The notes below the pieces were generated by a model. That model was not told where the DNA came from. It was given only the letters and a program-made list of their open reading frames with translations, and did no database searches. 41,248 nt of DNA from Methanosarcinales archaeon Methan_01 (GTDB taxonomy: Archaea; Halobacteriota; Methanosarcinia; Methanotrichales; Methanotrichaceae), in assembly GCA_001602645.1 (NCBI GenBank), contig LUYE01000029.1:1-41248 (forward strand), written 5' to 3'. Position numbers and translations under genes: made by a program. Numbering within the stretch: the stretch's first letter is position 1; the number at the start of each line of letters is the position of its first letter. Positions 8,602-16,145 of this stretch are shown here, one piece after another.

Positions 8602-9474
8602 ATGATCAATATCGCGATTCCAAAAGGGAGCCTGCAGAACCAAACCCTCCAGCTCTTCGCTCAGGCGGGGCTCGAGATAAGAAGGACGGAGCGGGAATAC
8701 AACGCTCGGATCGACGATCCCCGGGTGGGGAAGGTGAAGATCCTCCGGCCCCAGGAGATCCCAAGCTACGTCGCCAGGGGATACTTCGACCTGGGGATCA
8801 GCGGGACCGACTGGGTGATGGAGTCGGGGGCGGACGTCGTAACCGTGGCGGAGCTCGACTACGGCAAGCAAGGCCCAGGAAAGGTGAAGGTCGTCGTCGC
8901 CGTCCCCGAGGCCCAAAAGGCTGAAAGCGCGAGGGACGTCACCCCCGGGTCCAGGATCTCGACGGAGTACCCCCGCATCACAAAGAAGTTCTTCGACGGT
9001 CTAGGAATACCGGTGGAGGTCGAAAACTCCTTCGGGGCGACGGAGGCGAAGGTCCCGGAGCTCGCGGACGCCGTCGTCGACCTGACGGAGACGGGCTCGA
9101 CCCTGGTCAAAAATGGCCTCAAGATCGTCGACGTCATCCTGGAGTCGACCTCGGAGCTGATCGCAAATAAGGCGAGCTGGGCCGATCCGGAGAAGAGGGA
9201 GGAGATCCAGGCGATCGAGACGATGCTCTTCGCCGTGACCAGGGCGAGGGGGAAGGTGCTGATCGCTCTGAACGTCCCTGAGGATAGGATCGAGGAGGTC
9301 ATCGCCCTCCTCCCGAGCATGAAGAGGCCGACGGTCTCGAAGCTCTACAACTCCGGGTACTACGCCGTCCAGTCCGTCGTCGACAGGTCCGGGATCAACC
9401 TCTTGATCCCACTGCTCAAGAAGGCCGGGGCCGAGGATATCATCGAGGTCGCCATATCGAAGATCGTGCCCTGA
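8602..9474 (+). CDS. hisG: ATP phosphoribosyltransferase, long form
   Basis: HisG joins ATP and PRPP in the first step of histidine synthesis. The 290-residue length and C-terminal regulatory domain (from about 215: KRPTVSKLYNSGYYAVQSVV) mark the long, histidine-inhibited form. The N-terminus IAIPKGSLQN and the DLGISGTDWV segment are typical. The PRPP-binding loop is seen as DLTETGSTLVKNGL. The start ATG follows GGAGGAAGGTGTTC. No other his gene is adjacent, as is usual in methanogens. It is divergent from the nitroreductase gene. Confidence 0.95.
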   Translation: MINIAIPKGSLQNQTLQLFAQAGLEIRRTEREYNARIDDPRVGKVKILRPQEIPSYVARGYFDLGISGTDWVMESGADVVTVAELDYGKQGPGKVKVVVAVPEAQKAESARDVTPGSRISTEYPRITKKFFDGLGIPVEVENSFGATEAKVPELADAVVDLTETGSTLVKNGLKIVDVILESTSELIANKASWADPEKREEIQAIETMLFAVTRARGKVLIALNVPEDRIEEVIALLPSMKRPTVSKLYNSGYYAVQSVVDRSGINLLIPLLKKAGAEDIIEVAISKIVP

Positions 9475-9550
9475 CGAGATGGCTAGTGCCGAAAAGAGAA
9501 AGGACGGAGACGAGACGATCGAAGGTCGGCGGAAGAAGGAAGCTTTTGGT

Positions 9551-9628
9551 TGGCGGGCGTGAAGGGATTCGAACCCTTGATCTACAGCTTAGGAGGCTGC
9601 CGCCTTGTCCTGGCTAGGCTACACGCCC
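9551..9628 (-). tRNA. tRNA-Arg (anticodon CCT), CCA encoded
   Basis: The minus strand starts GGGCGTG at 9628 and folds into a cloverleaf. The acceptor stem pairs with CACGCCC, and a T-arm contains GGTTCGAATCC. The anticodon loop CTCCTAA gives anticodon CCT, which reads AGG. The discriminator is G and the 3' CCA is encoded (9551-9553). A TATA-like TTGATATAC at about 9654-9662 lies roughly 30 bases upstream. The gene ends the conserved chromosomal part; the accessory locus begins just beyond its promoter. Confidence 0.93.
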
Positions 9629-9746
9629 ACAACGGCTTTCTGGAGGGGGAAACTCGTATATCAAGGTTTCCGGCGCTGTTGGTGGGTGTATCGTCCCGAA
9701 ACCTTTGACTTTAAATACTCAACAATCCCGACCAACTCAGATAAAA

Positions 9747-10028
9747 CCCGCATTTCGCATTAGCGGTTTGAACGCTCATCATTTTTCCTGCTATCGGTTT
9801 GTTTGAAATCGATATGCATCAATGCTGTAACTTGAACCCAGCTTAGATCCACGCAATCATTATAACTGATGTATGTGTGTATATTTATAAATATATGATT
9901 GTTAATATCAGATTAACAGATATAATCTAAATTATTATTTCAGAAAAGTGTGATTTGGACTTAAATTAGCAATCGATAAAGCAAGTAAAAAATTATAGAT
10001 TTGGCATAGTCTTACTGCGAAATGTGGG
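9747..10028 (+). mobile_element. MITE-like element, copy 1 (282 bp)
   Basis: The element begins CCCGCATTTCGCA and ends with the near-complement TGCGAAATGTGGG, giving imperfect 13-base terminal inverted repeats. It is flanked by a perfect 6-base duplication, ATAAAA, at 9741-9746 and 10029-10034. A second copy lies at 12831-13112 in the opposite orientation, with about ten mismatches by eye. There is no credible coding frame, so mobility would need a transposase from elsewhere. The interior is AT-rich. Confidence 0.85.
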
Positions 10029-10195
10029 ATAAAAGAATCAAACGCCATAAAAATGAGATGATTTCAACGATGTATCATTTGATTATTTTGATCAGCAAGC
10101 ATCCCTAAAGATTGCCATCATCTTTGCCATCTCGAACTTGATCCTAGAGTCTCACGTTCCACGCGTCACTTATCCGACCCAGCATCACAATATTT
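10029..10195. other. Short intergenic stretch downstream of SBP1
   Basis: Contains one target duplication of MITE copy 1 and an AT-rich part. The stretch around 10048-10076 (ATAAAAATGAGATGATTTCAACG) resembles the segment near 22563-22590 beside another SBP unit. This suggests it belongs to the duplicated intergenic block. No gene is seen. Confidence 0.4.
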
Positions 10196-11458
10196 TTAGT
10201 GTCCATTTGGATGCACCTCTGGATGATACACAAACGCGCCGTGAGTATCTAAGAAGTCCTCAGGCAATCCCTGGAATCTTGTGAGGTATTCGTTATGGAT
10301 CGCCCTTGGATCCAAATCATCGAAACGCTCTGGATGGAACCATTTGGCCAAGTATGCTACGCCCACAAAGTTTCCTTGCAATCCACCAAAGAAGCCAGAA
10401 ACGATCGAATAGACCTTTCCGTTTTCCACTGCGATAACATTTGCCAAGTCTGGACGGTTTATAATCTCGTATCTTGAATCAGACAGTTCAGCTATATCAG
10501 CGCCCACATTGCTGGAAGTACTTCCCTGTTTGACTATGATCTCAGGATTGCGTTCAATCACATACTCTGGATCTACTGAACCCCATAAATATTGGATGTC
10601 GCCAAAAATGTTGTTCCCGCCGGCTGTTGTGATTTTCTCATCATAGGAATATCCTTTACCGCTGCTAGTGTAAGGTTCACTCATTTCCCAGTAGACTTCT
10701 GGTCTATCATCCTCTGAGATTTCATCGACATTCTCTCTTATCGTATTCAACACCCCTTCATAGAAATCGATGTAAACTTCAGATTCAGATCTCTTATCAA
10801 GAATGTATCCAAGCTTTCTCGTTTCGTCTATATGGTTACCTGCCACGTAGAAATCGAAAGCAACTACTGGAACGCCTGAGAGCGTCTTAGCATGCTCTGG
10901 TGCCGCACGTGTATATCCGATCACCAAATCTGGATTTAGGCTGAGTATCGCCTCATAGTCGGGGTTCGTTGACTTTCCAACGTTCTGCAAATTACTGAAC
11001 TCTGGAAAGAACTCATATTCTTTTGCGATATTATCGCAAATACCGACTATTTTATCCTTATCCGCATCGAGCGATCGAATCAGCTCAGGAACATACGGGT
11101 TGAGGGCAACAATCCGATCTACCGGCTTTTTAACAGTTACTATCCTACTTGGTGCGTCAGCATAAGCAGAATCCTTAATCGTAAGCTCTTTTTCTTCACC
11201 TGCTATGATCAGTTCAATCTGACCTATGTCGTCTTCATCTATTCGGCCGTCATAGTTGGCATCAGCCAGCTCGGTAGCCTCGTTCGTTCCGTCTATTACT
11301 CCTTCTACGTACGATATGTCCTCCTCATCTATCGCATCATCCATGTTCGCGTTCCCGAAGATTTCAAGCGTATAATCAGAAGCATCCACTGCCGTGACGA
11401 CCAGCAGCGTAGATGATGCAATCAGCATCATCAAAAAAGAAATAGCGGATGCTTTCAT
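10196..11458 (-). CDS. Exported dockerin-module metal-chelate binding protein (SBP1)
   Basis: The 420-residue protein starts with a signal peptide (about 1-27, cleavage near VDA-SDY). Two EF-hand/dockerin loops follow (GNANMDDAIDEED and DANYDGRIDEDD, within about 35-80). The rest is a BtuF/FepB-type binding domain with the usual opening PVDRIVALNPYVPELIRSL and a C-terminal HPERFDDLDPRAIHNEYL block. Such domains capture iron siderophores, cobalamin, heme or similar chelates; the ligand here is unknown. There is no lipobox after the hydrophobic core and no C-terminal membrane helix, so the dockerin may provide anchoring. Its start lies 1 base after the SBP2 stop, with GAGGTGAG overlapping that stop, so it is the second gene of the SBP2-SBP1 operon. 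Nothing else follows it before MITE copy 1. Confidence 0.88.
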   Translation of the reverse strand: MKASAISFLMMLIASSTLLVVTAVDASDYTLEIFGNANMDDAIDEEDISYVEGVIDGTNEATELADANYDGRIDEDDIGQIELIIAGEEKELTIKDSAYADAPSRIVTVKKPVDRIVALNPYVPELIRSLDADKDKIVGICDNIAKEYEFFPEFSNLQNVGKSTNPDYEAILSLNPDLVIGYTRAAPEHAKTLSGVPVVAFDFYVAGNHIDETRKLGYILDKRSESEVYIDFYEGVLNTIRENVDEISEDDRPEVYWEMSEPYTSSGKGYSYDEKITTAGGNNIFGDIQYLWGSVDPEYVIERNPEIIVKQGSTSSNVGADIAELSDSRYEIINRPDLANVIAVENGKVYSIVSGFFGGLQGNFVGVAYLAKWFHPERFDDLDPRAIHNEYLTRFQGLPEDFLDTHGAFVYHPEVHPNGH

Positions 11459-11459
11459 C

Positions 11460-12689
11460 TCATCTCACCTCCGGATATACAAATACCCCATGCTCGTCCA
11501 AGTCGTAGGCCAATCCTTGGAACCTGGTCAGGTACTCCTGATGGATTGCCTGCGGGTCCAGATCTTCGAATAATTCAGGATAGAACAATTTGGCAAGATA
11601 AGTAACGCCAACAAAGAATGATGGTTTCGTACTGATGCTATCCGACCAAAGAAAAACCTGTCCATTCTGGACCGCTGTCGTCATCTCCCATCCAGCACGG
11701 CTCATGAATGATGACCTCAGCTCTTCAATGTCTTCAGTAGTATCTTTCTCATAGCCTGCATATTTGTTGCCATGATTTACTGATTTTACCATTATATCCG
11801 GGTCTTCGGTTATTACCCATTCAGGATCAATGATTGGATAAGTCCCAAGGAGACCGACCGCTATGTTCAAACCTCCTGCCAGCTTGCACAAGTCGTTTCC
11901 ACCTGAACCGTTGCCAGCGGCCTTCAGCTCGGAGTTCCCTTCCAGATAAGCCCTGACTTTATCCTCTTCAGGTAGCTCACTGACTCGCTCCTGGATTATG
12001 TCGAGATATCCATCATAAAAATCAATGAACTCGTAAGCTTCCTCTGTCCTTCCAAGAAGATAACCGAGCGTTGCTATCTCCTGGGACATCATCTTGGGCT
12101 TGTAGAATCCAAAGCCAACAACTGCCACACGAGGCTCGAGCTTTTCAGCGTATTCTGCTGCACTGAATTCGTAAGCTATGACCAACTCAGGCCCGATTTC
12201 CAGGATCTTCTCGTAATCAGCCTCGCTTCCCGATTTTACAATTGGTAATTTGCTTAAATCCGGGAAAAATACCGCTTTGTCCACCACATTCTGTTCCACC
12301 CCAACGACTCTATCTTCCGCCCCTAGTATTTTTATGGCTTCAGCAGAGGTATGACTAAGTGATACTATGGATTCGATGGGGTACGTCACGGTAATAGTTC
12401 TTCCAGACGAGTCAATAATGGTAAGCTCTGCTTCCTCACCTGCTATGATCAGCTCGATCTGAGCGATGTCATCCTCATCGATCCTGCCATCGTAGTTCGC
12501 ATCCGCCAGCTCTGTAGCTTCATCGGTCCCGGCGATTATACCCCGGACGTATTCTATATCCAACTCATCGATCGTGTCATCCATATTCGCGTTTCCGAAG
12601 ATGCCCAGCGTGTAATCCGACGCAACCGCGGGCATAATAACCAGCATCGTGCAAGCCAGCACCACAAATCCAAAGGCAAATCGATTCAT
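11460..12689 (-). CDS. Exported dockerin-module metal-chelate binding protein (SBP2)
   Basis: First gene of a two-gene operon under the shared SBP promoter. Its 409 residues comprise a signal peptide (MNRFAFGF..., cleavage near AVA-SDY), two calcium-type loops (GNANMDDTIDELD and DANYDGRIDEDD), and a chelate-binding domain beginning near YPIESIVSLSHTSAEA. It is most like SBP11 in the ligand-binding part: both share GNKYAGYEKD and the WSDSI segment, and both lead their operons. They are probably sisters from segmental duplication. The protein ends at FVYPEVR with no anchor. GGATGGTAGCTG immediately precedes the ATG, as in the other operon-leading copies. Confidence 0.88.
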   Translation of the reverse strand: MNRFAFGFVVLACTMLVIMPAVASDYTLGIFGNANMDDTIDELDIEYVRGIIAGTDEATELADANYDGRIDEDDIAQIELIIAGEEAELTIIDSSGRTITVTYPIESIVSLSHTSAEAIKILGAEDRVVGVEQNVVDKAVFFPDLSKLPIVKSGSEADYEKILEIGPELVIAYEFSAAEYAEKLEPRVAVVGFGFYKPKMMSQEIATLGYLLGRTEEAYEFIDFYDGYLDIIQERVSELPEEDKVRAYLEGNSELKAAGNGSGGNDLCKLAGGLNIAVGLLGTYPIIDPEWVITEDPDIMVKSVNHGNKYAGYEKDTTEDIEELRSSFMSRAGWEMTTAVQNGQVFLWSDSISTKPSFFVGVTYLAKLFYPELFEDLDPQAIHQEYLTRFQGLAYDLDEHGVFVYPEVR

Positions 12690-12754
12690 CAGCTACCATC
12701 CTCTTATCCCATACTTGACATAATACTTGTATGATTTAATGTGAGATTATATTC

Positions 12755-12776
12755 ATTAGTTATAATCATTTCGGCT
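12755..12776 (-). promoter_or_regulatory. Shared SBP promoter, copy ahead of SBP2
   Basis: On the minus strand CCGAAATGATTATAACTAATG reads as BRE plus a TATA-like box about 75 bases before the SBP2 start. A conserved leader follows, with CACATTAAATCATA and GGATGGTAGCTG. The same block precedes SBP4, SBP6, SBP7 and SBP11. MITE copy 2 lies about 55 bases further upstream and leaves the core promoter intact. Confidence 0.6.
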
Positions 12777-12830
12777 AACTTGAATAAAATAATAGAAAGA
12801 TAGAAAGAAAAAATGATTTAAACGATACTT

Positions 12831-13112
12831 CCCACATTTCGCAGTAAGGCTATGCCAAATCTATAATTTTTTACTTGCTTTATCGATTGCTAATTTAAGT
12901 CCAAATCACACTTTTCTGAAATAATAATTTAGATTATATCTGTTAATCTGATATTAACAATCAGATATTTATAAATATGCACACATATATCAGATATCAT
13001 GATTGCGTGGATCTAAGCTGGGTTCAAGTTACAGCATTGATGCATATCGATTTCAAAAAAACCGATAGCAGGAAAAATGATGAGTGTTCAAACCGTTAAT
13101 GCGAAATGCCGG
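12831..13112 (-). mobile_element. MITE-like element, copy 2 (282 bp, inverted relative to copy 1)
   Basis: Runs from CCCACATTTCGCAG to GCGAAATGCCGG and is the reverse complement of copy 1. It is flanked by ATACTT on both sides (12825-12830 and 13113-13118). The uninterrupted target survives in a paralogous intergenic segment at 16090-16112, where AACGATACTTCATCCCGTC is continuous; a diverged version lies at 30522-30540. The different target duplications of the two copies show separate insertions. It sits between the cobN remnant and the SBP2 promoter. Confidence 0.88.
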
Positions 13113-13209
13113 ATACTTCATCCCGTCTCTATTTTTGTGCTTTCAACCTCCCACAAGATAACCATCATCGTGAATCCGATCCATCTCCACCCTCGGTCCA
13201 GGTGTCCTC

Positions 13210-13313
13210 TCATTCCCCCAATACCTTCGACATCTTCTCCTTCCAGGCGGGGCCACCTCGTCTGCGGTCACGACATCAATTGCCCCGCCCTGGAACTCGC
13301 CGCCGACGTCGCC
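13210..13313 (-). pseudogene. Remnant of a third cobN 3' end
   Basis: About 104 bases match the last codons of both intact cobN genes, including those for EFQGGAIDVVTADEV and the stop position. Two extra bases in the stretch GGCGGGGCCACC (intact copies read GGCGGCCACC) break the frame near the end. Similarity stops at about 13313, so nearly all of the gene is gone. The 3' flank (CCATCATCGTGAATCCGATCC) matches the flank of cobN2. It marks a former SBP-SBP-cobN unit that lost its chelatase. Confidence 0.85.
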
Positions 13314-13406
13314 CAAAGTCAATGCCAGCTAGCTCTGAGCAATCGAGTCCCATGGCGCATGAATAGCCACCATCTTCTCGAAACGCCGCACAAGATTGGA
13401 TTTGCG

Positions 13407-13454
13407 ACGGTAGGCAGGCGTAGCCTGCCCCCAACAAGGCCGGATGCCTACCGT
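13407..13454. repeat. Hairpin-forming inverted repeat
   Basis: ACGGTAGGCA (13407-13416) pairs perfectly with TGCCTACCGT (13445-13454), and GGCAGGC/GCCTGCC offers an alternative inner stem. TTTT follows on the plus strand. It lies 19 bases beyond the SBP3 stop, so it may end or stabilise that transcript, or be a REP-like palindrome. The T-run is on the wrong side for a minus-strand intrinsic terminator. Confidence 0.45.
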
Positions 13455-13472
13455 TTTTGCGAATCATCAATC

Positions 13473-14726
13473 TTAGCGTCCATCCGGATACAGCTCTGGA
13501 TGATATACGAAGATTCCATGATTGCTTACATCGAAGTCCAATCCCTGGAAATCCGTCAGATATTCCTGGTGGATTGCCATCGGATCCAGATCCTCAAACA
13601 GATCCGGGTGGAACCACTTCGCCCAGTATGCCATGGCGATGGGATAGTCAAGTCCGTAATTTAGACCACTGTCTATTATATAAACCCTATTGTTCTTTAC
13701 GGCATTGACATCTGCCAACTCAGGACGATTCACGGTATCCTCCCATAACGCCTTGATTATCGATGGATCATCATACTTTAATCCAGCATCGGTCGCCTTT
13801 AGATGTCTAATAATAATATCGGGATTCTTAGTCACGATCTCTTCCGGATCGATCTTAACATTACCTGCATCGATATCAGCGAGTATGTTCCTTCCACCGC
13901 ATAGATCAATCATTTGCTGAGCACCTGATTTAGCACAAAACCCATTGTAAATATCTCGATCTCCACCTCCACTAACATACACTTTTGGTCTTTCGTCATC
14001 AGAAATCGTCTCTGTAAGTGATTTGATTATGTCAATATATTTATCATGAAAATCATCGACATAACAATTTGCCCCATCTTTTTTCCCGAATATGTAACCC
14101 ATTTTCACCAGTTCCTCTATAAAATTTTCTGGTTTATAGAGCATCAGAAGGGCCACTGTAACACCTGGGAGATGTTCAGCAGTCTCAGAAGCTATCGTAT
14201 GTTGAATTACAAAATCAGGATGGACACTAAGTATCGCCTCATAGTCGGGGTTCGTCGCGATACCAACATCTTGCAATTTGCTGAACTCTGGGAAGTAAGC
14301 TTCATCTTGTATAATACTATTGCTGACTCCGACTACTTTATCCTGTGTTTTTAATATTCGTATCGCTTCGGCTGGATAACTCGCAAGCAAAACAACCCGC
14401 TCTACTGGCTTTTTCACCGTAATGAATCTGTCCTCAGAATCTATCAACGTAAGTTCCTTCTCCACATTAAGTATGATCAGTTCTATTTGTGTTAGATCCT
14501 TTTCGTCGATCACGCCATCATAGTTGGCATCTGCCAGCAGGGTCTCTTCGTTTGTTCCAGCGATGATCCCTTCCACGTATGCGATATCGTCTTCGTCTAT
14601 CGTATCGTCCATATTCGCGTTGCCGAAGATTCCCAACGTGTAATCAGATCCAACGGCCGGCATGATGACAAATAGTGTTAATGATGCGAGCAGCATCGAC
14701 ACTAACGAAAATACCGAGATTTTCAT
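13473..14726 (-). CDS. Exported dockerin-module metal-chelate binding protein (SBP3)
   Basis: A 417-residue paralogue: signal peptide to about residue 28 (PAVG-SDY), dockerin loops GNANMDDTIDEDD and DANYDGVIDEKD, then the chelate-binding domain with PVERVVLLASYPAEAIRIL and the C-terminal HPDLFEDLDPMAIHQEYL. Its ligand domain is closest to SBP6: both have GLDYP/GLDYL before the final lobe and a similar CGGRNI/AGGRNI segment. It starts 1 base after SBP4 ends, so it is the second gene of that operon. The cobN remnant lies beyond its stop, where the other duplicated unit has an intact cobN. Confidence 0.88.
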   Translation of the reverse strand: MKISVFSLVSMLLASLTLFVIMPAVGSDYTLGIFGNANMDDTIDEDDIAYVEGIIAGTNEETLLADANYDGVIDEKDLTQIELIILNVEKELTLIDSEDRFITVKKPVERVVLLASYPAEAIRILKTQDKVVGVSNSIIQDEAYFPEFSKLQDVGIATNPDYEAILSVHPDFVIQHTIASETAEHLPGVTVALLMLYKPENFIEELVKMGYIFGKKDGANCYVDDFHDKYIDIIKSLTETISDDERPKVYVSGGGDRDIYNGFCAKSGAQQMIDLCGGRNILADIDAGNVKIDPEEIVTKNPDIIIRHLKATDAGLKYDDPSIIKALWEDTVNRPELADVNAVKNNRVYIIDSGLNYGLDYPIAMAYWAKWFHPDLFEDLDPMAIHQEYLTDFQGLDFDVSNHGIFVYHPELYPDGR

Positions 14727-14727
14727 T

Positions 14728-15972
14728 TTAGCTCACCTCCAGTGGTGGATATACAAATACGGCATCCTTATATACGTCTAAGTTCAAAGTTTTGTGGAAT
14801 TTGTCAAGATATTCTTGGTGGATTGCTACTGGGTCCAAATCTTCGAAAAGCTCGGGGTAGAACCACTTCCCCATGTAAGCGAGGCCTACAAATCTAGATG
14901 GCTTGCCAAGGAAATAACTGCCAAGTACGTAAACGTCTCCGTTTTTCACTGCTGTAACATTAGCCAATTCTTGACGGTTCATAATTTCATCTCTTAGATT
15001 GCTAAGTTCAGCTATATCAGTCGTACTATAAGCACCAAATGGACTTATGTGAATGAGTATTATGTCAGGATCGCGATCAATCACTGCTTCAGGATCCACC
15101 TCGATATTATTGTCCGGATTATCACCAAAAATGGTGTTTCCGCCTGCCATTTCAATATCATAAATGTAACTACTTCCACCACCTAACGTTTTATAACCCT
15201 CAGACGACCTTAATAAGAAGACTTTTGGCCTGTCCTCCTCTCGAATTCCTTCTACTCTTTCTTTGATGATGTCCACCTTTTCTTCGTAGAAATCGATGAA
15301 CTCTTCTGCTTCATCTTTTTTATTAAGAATATACCCAAGTGTTCTTATCTCTTCTATATAGTTGTCATGTTTGTAACAGTCGATGTAAACTACTGTAATA
15401 CCTAAAGATTCAAGCTTATTTGCAAAATCGTTAATCAAATGAGATGTCGAAGTATATATCATGACAATATCTGGTTGTAGGCGTAATATCTTCTCAATAT
15501 CATAATCAGAGCCACCTATGTTTTGTTCCTCGCTAAACTCTGGGAAGAATAACTTCATATTCAACGTCCATGTAGCCACACCTACGATTTTATCCATATC
15601 CAGCTGAATTGCCCGCATCGTTTCGATGTGATGGCTGTGTGTGGTAACGATTCGTTCTATCGGCTTTTTCACTGTTACTATCCTATCCGCAGAGTCAACA
15701 ATTGTAAGCTCTTTCTCGTCTCCCTGTATTATCTGCTCGATCTGAGCGATGTCATCCTCATCGATCGTGCCATCATAGTTGGCATCTGCCAGCTGGGTCT
15801 CTTCGCTCGTCCCATCGATGATCCCTTCTACATATGATATGTCATCCTCGTCTATCGTGTCGTCCATGTTCGCATTGCCGAAGATGCCAAGGGTGTAATC
15901 AGCCGCAACCGCGGGCATAATGATCAGCATCGCGCAAGCCAGCACCACCAATCCAAAGGCCAATCGATTCAT
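14728..15972 (-). CDS. Exported dockerin-module metal-chelate binding protein (SBP4)
   Basis: A clear example of the family plan in 414 residues. The signal peptide covers 1-23 (AVA-ADY). Dockerin loop 1 spans residues 33-44 (ligands N33, N35, D37, T39, D41, D44), and loop 2 spans 63-74 (D63, N65, D67, T69, D71, D74), each followed by a short helix. The chelate-binding domain runs from about 90 to the end. Although VLAC occurs inside the hydrophobic core, the following AMLIIMPAVA argues for ordinary signal peptidase cleavage, not lipidation. It heads the SBP4-SBP3 operon directly downstream of cobN1, with its own copy of the shared promoter and GGATGGTAGCTG just before the ATG. Confidence 0.9.
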   Translation of the reverse strand: MNRLAFGLVVLACAMLIIMPAVAADYTLGIFGNANMDDTIDEDDISYVEGIIDGTSEETQLADANYDGTIDEDDIAQIEQIIQGDEKELTIVDSADRIVTVKKPIERIVTTHSHHIETMRAIQLDMDKIVGVATWTLNMKLFFPEFSEEQNIGGSDYDIEKILRLQPDIVMIYTSTSHLINDFANKLESLGITVVYIDCYKHDNYIEEIRTLGYILNKKDEAEEFIDFYEEKVDIIKERVEGIREEDRPKVFLLRSSEGYKTLGGGSSYIYDIEMAGGNTIFGDNPDNNIEVDPEAVIDRDPDIILIHISPFGAYSTTDIAELSNLRDEIMNRQELANVTAVKNGDVYVLGSYFLGKPSRFVGLAYMGKWFYPELFEDLDPVAIHQEYLDKFHKTLNLDVYKDAVFVYPPLEVS

Positions 15973-16035
15973 CAGCTACCATCCTTCCAGCCATACTTAA
16001 AGTCGTATTTATATGATTTAATGTGAGTTATCCTC

Positions 16036-16055
16036 ATTATTTATAACTATTTCGG
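16036..16055 (-). promoter_or_regulatory. Shared SBP promoter, copy ahead of SBP4
   Basis: The minus strand reads CCGAAATAGTTATAAATAAT: BRE CGAAA and TATA box TTATAAATA, about 70 bases before the SBP4 ATG. The predicted start near 16015 gives a leader of about 45 bases containing the conserved CACATTAAATCATATAAATA and GGATGGTAGCTG. It is the cleanest of the five copies. Confidence 0.68.
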
Positions 16056-16089
16056 CTAACTTGAATAAAATAGTAGAACAAAAAAGATT

Positions 16090-16140
16090 TAAACGATACT
16101 TCATCCCGTCCCTATTTTGTGCTTTAAACCTCCTACAAGA
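16090..16140. repeat. Paralogous intergenic segment holding the empty target site of MITE copy 2
   Basis: AACGATACTTCATCCCGTC, then CTATTTTGTGCTTT and CCTACAAGA, lies between the SBP4 promoter and cobN1. The same segment occurs at 30522-30575 beyond cobN2, and at 12821-12830 plus 13113-13160, where MITE copy 2 splits it. It marks the duplicated cobN-to-SBP junction. Confidence 0.8.
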
Positions 16141-16145
16141 ATAGT

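Noticed and set aside
9747-13112. Composite transposon formed by the two inverted MITE copies around SBP1-SBP2
   Set aside because: Each copy has its own pair of target duplications (ATAAAA and ATACTT). A composite element would show one duplication shared by the outer ends.
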